Shown here: piece after piece, positions 12,431 through 24,739 of the stretch | Numbering within the stretch: the first letter of the stretch is position 1 | How the letters are laid out: the number at the start of each line of letters is the position of its first letter | Source of the DNA: Flammula alnicola | Taxonomy: Eukaryota > Basidiomycota > Agaricomycetes > Agaricales > Strophariaceae | DNA length: 64,000 nt | Assembly (NCBI GenBank): GCA_015499995.1 | Contig: JADNRV010000256.1 | Span: forward strand, 1 to 64,000 | Reading direction: 5' to 3' | Notes under the pieces: model-generated | What the model was told of the DNA's origin: nothing | Database searches by the model: none | What the model saw: only the letters and a program-made list of their open reading frames with translations | Position numbers and translations under genes: made by a program

Positions 12431-15080
12431 ACCTCGAGTTGGGCATAGAGGTGTTCGTCGCAGAGGCGGTCATAGAGGATGCTGGGGTGGTCCTGGAGGC
12501 TCCTGCTTGGCAGAGATGAGGCGGTGTGAGATCACGAGCTCCGTGCTCATGTGTGCTCAAGACGGTCGTCGGCGGGGTAGGAAATGCCCAGTGGACGAGG
12601 TGGTGGCGGTTGCTTATTGAGAACGAGTACGAGTACGGAGCTCAGTGCAATGATTCGGGATATTGACTTCCGGTACGGTGTCATGGGTGCGGCGCGGCAT
12701 CAGTCATAGGAGCTTTAATATTTGCACAACAACCGAACGTAGAGTTGCATCATCTCCGTTTTCTATACTATATCAAAGTGAAAATGAGCGCCAGTGAGGA
12801 TTGTCTATGCCAAAACGTACCTTGTAATGATCCAACGTTCGCCTGTCGACAAATCACCCAGCCCTTCACCATCTCCTTCCTCATAAGACACCTAATATCC
12901 CTAATGGTTGCAAGCTGCTCAAACACCGGCCTTACTTATCACATGAGTCGGACTGTATGTACAATGCATACCTGGTGTAATAACCCAGGAGATGCAGAGG
13001 CCAAACTCATCCCTCCTCCATAGCGAAGCTGCAGCAGTCAAACATCGAACGGGCAGCAGATGCCGGCATCAATCACAATGCCAGGATAATAGCTGGCATC
13101 CTGTCGACGTTGTTGTGGATATCAATATCAATATGGTCACCATTTTCAGGGTTTGGGCTGAACTCAAGGAGAGTTCAAAACTGACACAGGGTGGGGGCAG
13201 GGACAGAGGCGCAAGTGGTGGAAGGTGTATAACCATAACCAGAATCAAGGTGATCAAACGGTGACTGAATGTACATGTATCTCAGGTGGTCGCGTGCCCC
13301 AGGCGGCGTGACGTGACGCTGGACACCTGCTGGTTTCGCGCTGGGTTACGGTATTGTGACTCGTGCGTCACGCGCTGGGCACCTCGCCGCGGCACACACC
13401 TCTCGCCTCTCTTGCTCTCTCGCGCCTTATAGTTCTCGCGCCTTATAGTTTGTCGCGTTTCTTTTCCCTTATAGTTCCTTAGTATTTGATTTATGCAGTA
13501 TGCCTTATTCCAATCGGAATTCCAATTCGGCATCAGTGTGATTGAGACCTCTACAGAAACGACGAGAAAAGGCCACTAGTACGACGACTAACTACTGAAA
13601 CACTACGACCACTGAAAAGAGCTTCACCAAGTCTAACGAACCCAATGAATATCGTGAGGTGAACATACCAGTCAATGAACGCTCGGTCTTCGACGGTGAG
13701 TTCTTCGACGGTGAGTTCTTGGTCAGAGGAAGCGAGGCGCTTCTTCTCGACCATTTCTTCATAATGGCAGAGTCTTCACGGGATTCAGGGATTCAGGCCA
13801 GAAACCGACGCCGTATCTGACAAGTTGCCGACTGCTGTGTAGCGTCTTGGTGTCTTCGCGGAGGCAATGTTGATCCAGCTGCCAGCTCGTGCAAGGATGC
13901 GTGCAAGGATGCATCTCGATGTCGAAGTTGGGTGGGGATCTTGAACTCGAAGCCCAGTTGACAGGAGATTGATATTGTGGTGAGCAGTATGGCGAGCGGG
14001 TGTCTAATGGATCGGGTTAGTCGAGACCGACGAAGCAACGGAGGATTTCCGGGCACTGAGAATGCCAATGGAAGGTCTGCTACTGCATCAGATTTTTCAA
14101 CTGGACCAGCGGGGTTGCTGGTGCTGGTGCTGTCAGTGTTGTCGTCGGAGGCTTTGTTGTCGTCGGAGGCTTTGGAGGACCAGGCAAGCTGAGAGCCGTT
14201 GTCGTTAAAGGGTCGTCGAGTGCAAGCTCGATGGTGGCTCGATGGTGGGGCGGGAAATGCTAAAATGCTAAACACTGGTCGTTACTTCCGGAGGGGTTAA
14301 ACCCTTCGCCGCAGTTCATGCGGGCATGCGGGTCGTCAAGGTGGGTGCAGCGTAAAGTAGTGTGCAGCGTAAAGTAGTGCAGATGGGCCGAAGTCGTTAC
14401 TGGATAGTCCTGGAAAGTGAAGAGAGGATGGGAATTGGGAAGCGGAGGTCGAAGCAGAGACTGAGACATCCGAGGCTTAGTGTCGGGTTTCTTAACAGGG
14501 GCACTGGGGATTGTCTGTGCAGGCTGGTCAACGTCAACACTGAATGTGAATTGCATGTGCTTGATGGTGGGTGTTCTGGCTGGCTTCGTGGTTGCATCGC
14601 CAGCGCTGCTTGATCATATCGGTGGAGTGGTTACATTTGAAATCGGGTGCCTCGAGCTCTTCGATGCTCCGTCCTTTCTCTTTGTCAAGCTTGTCCCCCA
14701 TGCATTTGCTGAGCTGGTGTCGACCATGAGATTCTGGAGATGCCATAACCTCCAACTCAAGTACTCAAGTCCTCGAGTCTTTGAAGGTTGCTGAACGCGA
14801 CGAAAGACCAAGTCTAAACCTATGTGAAATGTGAATATGGTGAACAAACACGGGGTCGACATATGATAAACATAGATAAACATATCGTCTAGGCGAGATG
14901 GCTGACGTTGGCCGATATAACGACGACGACCAGCCACGGGCATGGCAGGGTGGTAGAAACAAAGCTACAGCGACATACATGTCAAGAGGATGGAAGATCG
15001 ACGTGCCCCAAGATGAGTTCGAGCACATCGTTGTTGAGCGTTCGAGGACAGGTCGAGTGTAGTGGGTGGCGACCTTAGTA
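12431..15080. other. Gene-poor stretch with many short adjacent duplications
   Basis: No gene could be supported. Exact or near-exact head-to-tail duplications are common: TCGCGCCTTATAGTT (13,436-13,468), GGGATTCA (near 13,780), TTCGACGGTGAGTTC (13,686-13,718), GTGCAAGGATGC (near 13,888), GTCGTCGGAGGCTTT (14,139-14,173) and GTGCAGCGTAAAGTAGT (14,345-14,380). A minus frame near 13,750-13,670 (EELTVEDRAFIDW) is coherent but short and unassigned. Confidence 0.5.
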
Positions 15081-15300
15081 ATGGCAATGCGCTTGAAGAT
15101 GTTGTTGACGAAGCTGTTGAGGACGGCCATCATGAACTGTCGAACGACTAGCTCTTCAAGATGTCGTTGACGAAGCTGTTGAGGATGGCCATCGTGCACA
15201 TGGATGTCTGGATTTCGCATGAAGAGCTAGATAGTGAGCGAGATGCCTCTGTGGCAATGCGCTTGAAGATGTCGTTGACGAAGCTGTTGAGGGCGGCCAC
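15081..15300 (-). pseudogene. Histone H2B-derived fragments, three copies
   Basis: Three minus-strand copies of the H2B histone-fold segment LNSFVNDIF(K/E)RIA lie at about 15,081-15,130, 15,154-15,193 and 15,260-15,300. The right-hand copy continues ATEASRSL..CEIQTSM, matching the normal H2B order (ATEASK.., then REIQT), but the part between is altered and the rest of the fold is missing. Frames and spacing vary between copies. Known: LNSFVNDIFERIA is an H2B signature. Inferred: a fragment of a histone gene multiplied locally; it cannot make a histone. Confidence 0.75.
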
Positions 15301-15723
15301 CGTGAACGATGGTCTGTGGCACCTATCCAACTCGAGGAGTGCAGAAAGAGGGTCAGAGATGGCAGCCGTGCTGCAAGCTTCATGGCCCATTAATTGTGAG
15401 ACCCCGGTCCAGCAAATCAAATTGGATCGAGAGCTCGTGCGCTCGCGTCAGTCCCAGATGCTGGATCGAAGAGCCTTGAAGCAGACGGTAGCAAGAGCCT
15501 TGAAGCAGAGGTCGCAGACGGTAGTAGTCGGTCGTTAGAAAGGGAATGAAATTTTATTGCATTTTACATAGCGAGATTGTAGCGAGATGGAGAGAGGAAA
15601 GGTTACGGTGAAAGCGATAAGGTCAAAGGGTGCCATCATTATAATCACGTGACTAAGAATTTACACTTTTAACTTCTGAACGTTCTCCACTCTTACTATC
15701 TTATGACCCACTTCTGACACAGC

Positions 15724-17643
15724 ATGCCAGAGTTCCAGTTTCTCAAAGCGATCCAGTCAATGATTACAGAGGGCAAAGGGATGGGTATATCAGCTGCTGA
15801 GGTTGCCAATCAGAGATGTGAGTTGGAAAACTTTATATTGAATGATTATGTCTGATAGGTTGAAAGTCACCCTGCAGGTAGTTCCTATCACCCACTCCAG
15901 GAATCAGAAGACTTTACAGGGGGACAAGGGAACATATGTTGAGCCTGCCCGTATACCAGGGTGGTCTTATGCTCCTCAATCTTGGATTGACCGTGCAGAT
16001 GACATGGAATTAGGTTATCTTATGGCGAATACACCTCCTTCTCCATTGATCTGTCTTTCACGAGGCAAGCTACTTCTCTTAGCTGCCGGACCTCATGCTC
16101 TTGTAATCTGCCTAGCTCTTGAAACTGGAGTTATTGGAATGCCCTTAGATTTGTACCAGGAAATCATTACAAAAGATTGTCCAGGGCCAAATGAGGATGT
16201 CGACAAGGCCAACGAGTTGCGCATTTTTCACCTTCCTGAAAATCTTACTGTCGACCATTCCTCCCCTACATATCCTCGTACAATCAAGATCGTCTCTGCT
16301 TTTGTATCCGACAAATGGGCTTGGGTTATCAATGACTTTACATCTCTAGTAAGGATGTATGTGACAAGTTCTGATGTTTTCTGGTCTTATGAGAACCTCC
16401 TTCCTACAAGCGATGTATGTTCTATATTCTCTTGATGTTACTCTTGATGAATTTATTTTATATAGAATTGGATCCAACTTTTTGACAAATTTCGAGGTGG
16501 ACCTGATTGGATCCTTGAACGGGCTCTAGCAGAGCACAATCTAGACTTGTGGAGGAACTTTATATTGACAAGGAATGCAGCAGAAAAGCAAAAGCAAAGG
16601 TGCATAATCTGTCTTTATTTTTTAATCTAAATTTTCAAAAGCTTTCCTTAGCAATTCAGCTACTACTGCCTCTATTTCAGAGCCCAACAATCACTTCTAT
16701 CCTATTCTTGAGGAGATCATGCAGAACCGTTTAGGTGCCTTCTCAGGCATCGGTCGGTATTCAGCGAACGACCTTTTATATCACCTCTGCCTCTTCCCAG
16801 GAATGCCATCCCATGTCTTATGCAGTAACGACAGCATGTTTAAAGACTTCAAAGCTGGAATATTCAATTACTTGAGGCAATTCACAGAAAGAACCTACCT
16901 CACAAGAGCTTCATCTGTCGCCAACACCAATAACCCTCTGTCATTCAACGAGCACGCCAATACTGTTTATTTAAGGAGATGGGTAGATGTTTTCGGAGGA
17001 CAGTCGCCAAAGTCCCTGTTGATCTGTACAATAAGTACATATCTCTTGGTTTACTGGACAAGGACCACACTATCGGTATGAGCTTCCTGTCAATTATATT
17101 ATCATATAATGTGCTAATTCAAGTTCAAAGGCAATGTTTATGTTCCAGATGTGCATATGTTTCTTCCAGATTCACGATCTTGGAAATATGTTCCTGTATA
17201 CTTCTACGGAGAGTCACTACGGCATTTACATTGATTCGGGCTAAGATTCCAGCATCCTGGGGTACTTTTGGAGAGCCGGTGATTTCATTCATTCATTTTC
17301 TATATGTTTCACTGATTGATTGATAATACATAGGAGACAGTGAAACATGATATTAAAGAATTTGGTTATGCGACGACTATAGGAGTTTCCCAATTTCGGG
17401 TGCAGCTCCTTAACAGACCTGATCTTCGGGAGTTGAGCCTGGAACCATTTCAATTGGTAGACCCAAGACGGTAACCTTTTCTTTTTCTTCAAACCTTCAA
17501 ATAACTTATTGCTGATCTGAAATTTACAGTTCCATACAAAGAAAGTCGGAAGACCTCGAAAAGGAATCACAAAGAAAAGATTGAGGAAGATTTTTGATGT
17601 TCAGAGAGGCCGGGTCCCAAGATATGATTGTGACGATCTTTGA
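15724..17643 (+). CDS. Unrecognised intron-rich protein with AT-hook-like C-terminus; possibly frameshifted
   Basis: Start ATG at 15,724 (MPEFQFLKAIQSM). Exons are joined by clear GT..AG introns near 15,818, 16,418, 16,600, 17,078, 17,278 and 17,472. The protein begins with a soluble segment (PARIPGWSYAPQSWIDRA, GPHALVICLALETGVIGMP). It ends with a basic tail containing KVGRPRKG, an AT-hook-like core that usually binds the minor groove of AT-rich DNA. Two apparent single-base losses interrupt the frame: near 17,000 (RRWVDVF to RRTVAKVPVDLYNKY) and near 17,210 (YFYGES to TAFTLIRAKIPASW). So it is either a recent pseudogene or affected by sequence errors. Family unknown to me; mobile-element origin is possible but not shown. 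Confidence 0.5.
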
Positions 17644-17800
17644 TCTTTTATCTTTTCCATATTGTTGGTAATGATAGCTATAAAATCCTTGTGAGGCTCG
17701 AAATTCTGAAATTCTGGTGCTACGGGTGTAAGAGCATAATAGTAGACAAGGAAACGAGCAACTGAAATAAGGACATGATAGTAAAGACAAATTAAAATCT

Positions 17801-18858
17801 CTATGCGCCGGGTAGGAACACCCCGAGGCTTGCTGCCCGGACCTTCGCTGGCTCTTCTTGGTTGATCAAAGCAATCAGGTGGATGAGCTCAGTCCGAATC
17901 TCGTCTCCGATCTGGTCAGCTCCGCTTGGGTCCAAGACGTGTGCGAACACAGGCAGGAGTCGGTCCATGTACGGATACAGAACCGCGCCGTTCGTCTTGA
18001 ACAGGTGGAACAAAGCACGGAACACCGGGCGATTTTCGAGGTAGTCGTTCTTCAACGGCAGAGCGTCAACGAAGATAGGAAGGACCTGGTCGAGGGGGAC
18101 GGCTGCGGTGTTGCGGACGATGAGGCGCCCGACGGCACCGGCGGCTTGTCCTTGGCGTTCAGGCGGGCAGCAGGGGCCTGGGCAGGCACGACGAACAACA
18201 ACGGTCGAAGAGCGCCGAGGAGTTGGAAGTATTGAGGTGAAAGATCGACTTCTGAGAACTCGACAAGGAGACCGATGGCGAAGGCTGCGTTGCTCAGGAC
18301 TTCGTTCTAGGAATCACCAAGGGCACGATAGAAGAGCTCCAAGAGCTCCTGGGTACGAGGGCTAATAGTGCCCTTCATGCCCGAGATTATTTCAGCAAGG
18401 CAGCCGATGGCGGCCGAGCGGTCGCTGAGAGCGGTTCTTTTTCTGTAAAAAAAAGGTGTCAGATAAAAAATCTTGCTTGTAGCAGAGAAGCTTTGACATA
18501 CGTAGTATTTGGAGATAAGAGGGAAGAAGGTGACGAAGGCCTGGTAGAAGTCCGGACCGAAAGCATTGGCTAATGCAGCAACGAAGTCGCCAGCAGAGTA
18601 GATCAAAACAGAGTCGTACTCGCTTGGTCTTCAGGGGCCTCCTCTTCTTCATCCTGATCAGGATCTTGTTGGCAGAAGGCCTTTTACTCCAAGATCTGCA
18701 TGGCGATGCTACAGATGCCTTCGTAGTCTGGTCGGAGAAGGGAGTAAATAAATGATGCAGAGAGTTTAGAAGCAAGATACGTACGTGTTCCAACGAACCC
18801 TGGACCAATCTTGTTGATGGTCTCCGCAAGACCGATACACAGAGAAGCGGCAACAGAC
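17801..18858 (-). pseudogene. Kap123/importin-4-like karyopherin, C-terminal fragment
   Basis: Karyopherins of this group carry ribosomal proteins and histones into the nucleus. The C-terminus is well preserved: DYLENRPVFRALFHLFKTN, YMDRLLPVFAHVLDPSGADQ and the end VFLPGA-stop at 17,801. Upstream are SAAIGCLAEIISGMKGTIS, NEVLSNAAFAIGLLVEFSEV, SAGDFVAALANAFGPDFYQA and ASLCIGLAETINKIGPGF, with an acidic DQDEEEAPED stretch, all HEAT-repeat sequence. Damage: a stop after ILE (about 18,690), a stop before NEVLSN (about 18,308), an apparent one-base loss near 18,615, a two-base loss near 18,432 and another frame change near 18,148. Introns remain recognisable. The first two thirds of the gene are absent to the right, so this is a 3' fragment, probably a duplicate of an intact gene elsewhere. 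Confidence 0.9.
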
Positions 18859-19835
18859 CTGGAATAGTGAATGAAGGTTAGAAAATATTCGCAGACAAGA
18901 TATTTTGAGAACGAAAATCAGAAAAATATTATTTGTTGGTCACATTGCCAGAGGCTCGAAGTGAGCTGAGTTAGCGAGCATAGTATACAAGGACGTACCA
19001 GCAGCCACGAACACCATCACTGCCCTCGTCGCTGCAGGGTCTCGCGTCCGCCCGCCCACACACCCCTCCGCACCGATTCGACACGGTCTCGTGTCGTTCT
19101 GCGATGGATGCACGGTCGTCGATGTGCCGGAGACGAGCAACGGAGAGTGTCAAGACAGGTAAGCAGCGTACTCGTGCGTCTTAGTACTACTGAGGGAACA
19201 CCTTCGGTATTACATGGCCGCAGGGTGCAGTTGACCGCACCACGCCGTTTGCTGCGACAGCGAAGAATCCGGGAGGCGGAGTTCCTATTCAGACCTAGCC
19301 ATTAGCATAGTTCGTAACATATTTGACTTGCATAATAGAAATTCTTACTGATTTGACGTCCATAAGCTGGCCTGACGGAAGCTTGAAATGGACAGGGCAC
19401 AGCCGTTGGAACAGATAGCCTGAACGTCGTTGGGTCTGGAATAGAGATTGCACACTGACAGAAGTTGCATCGCCCGTCCCGGTCGTGACTGGAACTCAGC
19501 CACCTGATGTCTGAACTTCGCTCCATGCCTGGGGTGGGCCTTAAGCTTGGGCAGTGGAACCGAAGCACATCAGTCGATGTTTGATGCATTGATGTGTGAA
19601 ACCATCACACGTGCCAGGACCGAAGCCCGTGAACGAAATATCATGCGCAGACCGACGCATTGGAACGACGCATTTTGACCGACGCATTCATTAAATTGCG
19701 AAAAATAGTTTTATACTGGATTCACCGAGAAACTTGCAGCCGACTGCTCCTCCTCGCTCCCCAATGCCCAACCTCGTGCCACGATAACGACGTGCTTCCA
19801 TCAGCTGGACTGTTTCCTAATCTCCTGCGACGATA
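18859..19835. other. No gene recognised
   Basis: Between the karyopherin and PKS relics. Contains GACGCATT three times within about 45 bp (19,652-19,690). Short frames only. Confidence 0.4.
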
Positions 19836-22800
19836 ATGGCGATTATCCAGGGGGCGTTGCGACGACGACGACTACGGGGTAGCAGAGCAGAGAGGTTGGC
19901 CCATCGGCCTTCATTCGCGAAATGTGCGTACCTCTTTGCCTTCAACGTCGCCCTCGCTCATTTCGGCCCCAAGCCGGTCGTCGCGATCATCAGCGAAAAC
20001 CACCCTTACGTGTTGGCCGCCATGCTCACATGCTTGCCACCTGGAAGCTCGGTGGAATCGTCGCACCCCTCGATCACAACGTTCCTAAGGACATCATGGA
20101 ACGTATGCTGCCTAACATTGGCCCCACTTTCATTTTGGTTCCTTCTCCTGAACGCGTTGTTCAGAACACTGTCCATGGTGTGTACTCCTTTATTCCTTTC
20201 ATCTTTCGCTTCTTTTCTAATTCTTCTTCAGGTATTTCTCTTTCGTGTCTTCCTTTCGACCCCAAAGATGCCACCATCACTGCGCTCATGCAGAAATACC
20301 TCGATCAGTCACCGGAAATTCCTCTTCTTGAATTCCTTGCTCCCACTCCAGACGACATCGCGTTGTATCTCCATACCTCTTCAAGTGTGTGCCTCTGAGC
20401 CACCAGAGCATTTTGGCCGGCGCAAACTCTCGCCTTGCTTGGTGGAAGCGCACCTGGCCTCAGCAGGAGTTCGCGAACTTGCGCGTCCTTGGGTGGTCGC
20501 CATGGTCCCACATCATTGGCTTGTCGAATGATCTCGGGGCAGCCATGCTCCTCACTGCTGGTTGCTACATCTTCGCCATGGTTCCTTCCGCTTATGGCAT
20601 CTTCGTCAGTGGGGATTCCAACAAAGCGTCTCGCTACCTTGATGTTTGCGGTCAGTTATTGGAGACAGCGATGACCAAGAAACCCACCGCCTTCGCTGGT
20701 GTACCTTGGGTTCTTGAAGGATTCATGAGGAGCCACAAACAAGAAGTCGATGCCGCTCAAAGTGTTCGGCTCAGGTGGTGCTGCCACAAACGCAGAGTGC
20801 GTTGAATGGGCTAATCAGATGGGAATCCCTCTCGTTCTCGATATCGGCATGACGGAGCTTGGAGGTATGGTCATATCTTAAGAAGCCGTAACAAGCCTAA
20901 TCTTTTTTTTTCAGGACCTCTGTTCCATTCGACCACTGGTGGTGCCGAGGGATGGTATAGCAAAGACTGTCTCCTCGCTGACGCGGCGCTGAACCTTGTC
21001 GATGAAGCGGGAGCAAACGCAACATCTGGTGAGTAAAATGTCTCTATTGCCCTGCGTATACCACTAATACCTGCTTTGCAGAGGGCGAACTTGTGATCAA
21101 GAGTCGTCTCATCACCAAAGGATATCTGCAATATGATAATTCTTCTTTCACTGTTGAGGACGACGGCACTGTGTCTTTCCGTACTGGAGACATCTATGGA
21201 TACATTGGCGATCAACGCTTGGTCTGGAAAGGTCGCAAGGAAGACTATATCCAGGTTCGTGTTAATTTTTTTTTCATGAAATTATTTTATCTGAGCCATC
21301 TCTTAGATGAGCTCCGGAGAATCTCTCGACCCTCGCATTGTTGAAGCCATTCTGAATCAATGTCCTGCTGTCGTTCGGAGCTGTGTTGTGGGAAATAACT
21401 TCTTGAAGACTTCTTCTCAGGTGGTGTGTGCCATCGTCCGGCCAGTTAGAGACCCTTCGACGCCTCTCGAGTCTCGCCTCCATAAAATAATTTCTCGCGC
21501 GATTTCCATCGCCAATCGCGGCCTTGCCCCTCCCTTGCGCATTTCTTGGGCTCGAGTCCTGGTCCTCAAGGAAGGCGAAGAAGTTCCTTTGACGAAGAAG
21601 GGTGCTATTTTCCGTAAGAAGTTAGAGCAGCTCTTCGGCGAGCAACTCTCTACTCTTCTCAGCCGCTCTGATGAAGGCATTGCTCCTCAAACCGAGACGA
21701 AACCCGCCACCTCGTCATCCCGCGCGCAAGGCAAGACTAGGGATCAAATCGCTGCCATTGTTTCCAACATCGTCCTCCAGACCTTGAGAATTTCAGAAGA
21801 GACGATGGACGACAATGCTCAGGCCACATTTGCGGAGGTCAGAGTTCTGCCTTTCTTTTGTGCGCTTCTATTACTCAATACTTCGTCACTAGCTGGGAAT
21901 GGATTCTGCCATGTCTACCATGATTGTCAGCAAGCTCAATCGCCAACTCGACATGGCCCTTCCTTTGAATACCTGTCATACACATATCGACCTAGTCTCT
22001 CTGACCAACGCCATCTTGTCTGACCTGGGCACGGACGGAACCGCGTCAAAGATTCGTCCTTCCACTAGGGTTGCTCCTCCCACTCGAGAACGAGAAGAAA
22101 TCGTGATCGTTGGTCAGGCCGTTCGCCTGCCTGGTGACATCGACACCCCAGAAGGCTTCTGGAAGGCCCTCATCGATAAGCGTGAGGACATTATGACGCC
22201 TGTTCCTGCTTCTCGATGGGATCATGCTAGCTTCTACCGATCACCAGACTCAAAGGAGCCTCCTGCCCCTTGCGACATCACTCTCGAGAAAGCTGGCTTT
22301 GTGGACGTTTACGGCTTCGATCACTCGTTCTTCGGTATCTCATCAGCGGAAGCGTTCCATGTTGCTCCAAATATTCGTCTTTTCATTGGAAATTGCTTTC
22401 GAGGCGCTGGAAAACGCCAATATTCCTTCTTCGAAAGTCAAGGGTAGTGGCAAGTGTGTCTTTGTTGCTGCTGCAATGGAAGAAGGCTACATCAAACTTT
22501 TATGAAGCCCAAATCATCTTCGTCAATTCCGGAAACCACTCCCATGATGTTTGTCGTCAGCGGAAAGAGCGGAAAGAGCGAAGACGCACTTATTCAATAT
22601 CTGAACAAATACTTGGACTTCTGCCTCGACGCCCCCTCGTCACTCTTCCATGCAATTTGCTACACGACTTGCGTTGGTCGCGAACATTACCGTTATCGAT
22701 TTGCTTGCGTGGTCAACAACATGCAAGACTTGATTGCTCGCATTGAAGACCGCCTCCAAAGTTCGTCTTCGTCTGCGTCAGGAGGAAATGCTCGCCGCAT

Positions 22801-24700
22801 TTTCATTGGATTCTCTGGTCAAGGCTCCCAGTACCAAGCCATGGGCCGTTACCTCGCCAACCAATACTCTGGCTTCCGAAGTATCATCACGGATGCTGCC
22901 AACAAGGCATCTGCATTGACTGGCTACCCTATTCTTCCATATCTTGTCGAGGAGTCAGCGCCAGGCAACCTTTCAATCGATCATAGTGAGGTTGCCCAAG
23001 TTTGCATCTTCATCTTCCAATATGCCGTCTCTACCTGGCTGGAAAGCCTAGGAGTCCATTCCCACGCCGTTATGGGACACAGCTTGGGAGAGATTGCTGC
23101 AGTAGGTTTGTGCAGACCAATCAGCCTGCCGATTTTAATCTGACACTTTATTATCTCCAGTCACCACTCGTGCATTCACTTTCGAAGTTGGTCTGCAATT
23201 CGTCGTTGAGAGGGCTAAACTTCTCCGGGCCGATCCTGCGCATCCCGCTGGCATGGTTGCCATCCAGGCCTCAGAAGAGCGCATCAGTCGCTACATTCAG
23301 AACCTGGGTCTCGCGGATCGCTTCGCGATAGCTGTCTATAATGGCCCCGAGGCTCATGTTGTCTCAGGAGAGATGAAAGCAGTAGAAAGCCTTATGACCG
23401 CTGCTAAGCGTGACGGTTTGAGATGCACGAAATTGAATGTCGATCAAGGTAGGGCCCATCGGTGTAATACGTTCTTCTTTCCTCTCAATGTTTTTCTAGG
23501 GTTTCATAGCCCTGCGATTGCCTCTGCGCTTCCTGCCCTCAAGGCGTGGCTGGATGAGCATGATGATTCAATAGATGGCCTCGCAAAGCCGTTCTTCTCC
23601 ACTCTGCGAGGTGCAGAAATTCCGAAGCATGAAAGTCTAGATGCCAAGTACTGGGTGAGACTATTTACTTCTTTTGTTCTGTCGCCCTCACTGACGCCCC
23701 TGGTAGGTTGACCATGCTCAGAGCTCTGTCAGGTTTGTCCAAACTGCTAGGGCTGCGACCAAGGCTTCGTCGATCGACGTCATTGTTGATGTTGGGCCTC
23801 AACCGACTATCTGGTCTAACATGCAAACACCAGAATTCGCTGCAAAATCTCGCCTCGCTTTCACTGGCAAGCGCGGGAAAGACCAAATTGTCGCGATGCT
23901 GGCAGCACTCTCTTCCTTATTCGAGAAAGGATTTAGCGTCTACTTTGAGGTCCTATTCAACCAAATGCCTTACAAGTTCGCAATGACCGACGTTCCTACC
24001 TACCCCTTCCAACGTCTCTATAACTACCCTTCCTACATCGCAACTCGCTCGTCCGTCCTGGGTGCCATTCCTCATCAAATAGAATCTGTCCAAGAGAAAC
24101 CGGCCAACCCACAGTTCATCGTTGATCAAGATCTTCATCGAATCGAAGGTCGAAGGTCGCCGTGTCCTTCCCGGTGCTGCAATGGTTGATTTCTTTGCTC
24201 GTGCTGCCAGCTCCAAGACCGTCAAGGACATCAAGTTCCATGTGCCATTGGTTTTGGAAACACCCGAAACTCAAGTGCGCGCTGAGATCGATGGCCAGGG
24301 TGCTTACAAGTTGGTCCAGGAAGATGCTGCCAATACCCACATTTGCTCAGGTTCTGTTGCCGATAAAACCGCCCCACGTTTATCTAAAAAGGTGGTCAAG
24401 GAACCTGAGATGGTGCCCCTGCAGATGATGTCCAAAGCACAGATCTACGAATGTTTCAAGAATGTCCAATTCGGCGGAGCCTTTCCGCACCGTACAGGAG
24501 GTTAGAATTTGGGCAGACCACGCCGCCGACGCAGATATCAGACTCGACGCCACGACCAATCCTGCACATGCCATTTCATCCAGACTCCAGAGGTCGACGA
24601 CAGTACCGGAGCGTACCTGCCTGCTTCGCTGGAAGACTTCACTCTCCATACCGACGATATGCCATATACACTCCTTCACCGACCGTCACCGAGGGACTGA
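19836..24700 (+). pseudogene. Hybrid adenylation-ACP-KS-AT-DH polyketide synthase, broken
   Basis: Domain order: AMP-binding/adenylation (NHPYVLAAML at about 20,000; TWKLGGIVAPLDHNVPKDIM; GWSPWSHIIGL; IGMTELGG; YLQYDNSSFTVEDDGTVSFR; FRTGDIYGYIGDQRLVWKGR), carrier domain with GMDSAM phosphopantetheine serine (about 21,900), start of ketosynthase (EIVIVGQAVRLPGDIDTPEG; FFGISSAEAFHVAPN), acyltransferase with GHSLGE nucleophile (about 23,077) and dehydratase start (HRIEGRR-VLPGAAMVDF; NVQFGGAF). The KS jumps from EEGYIKLL (about 22,503) almost directly to the KS-AT linker, so the catalytic Cys and His residues are gone. Frame breaks: an 8-bp insertion at 20,020-20,035, a loss near 20,390, one near 20,770, one near 22,375, a 7-bp tandem duplication at 24,144-24,157, and several after 24,480. 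KR and terminal domains are absent. Introns are still visible near 20,180, 20,865, 21,030, 21,255, 21,840, 23,105 and 23,450. Non-functional. Confidence 0.92.
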
Positions 24701-24739
24701 ACTTGAATATTACCACGGCAGTTATTAGCCACCACCATC

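Noticed and set aside
12064..12620. Plus-strand frame of 151 codons in GC-rich repeats
   Set aside because: Open only because the repeat lacks stops; equally long frames exist on the other strand and the composition is repeat-driven.
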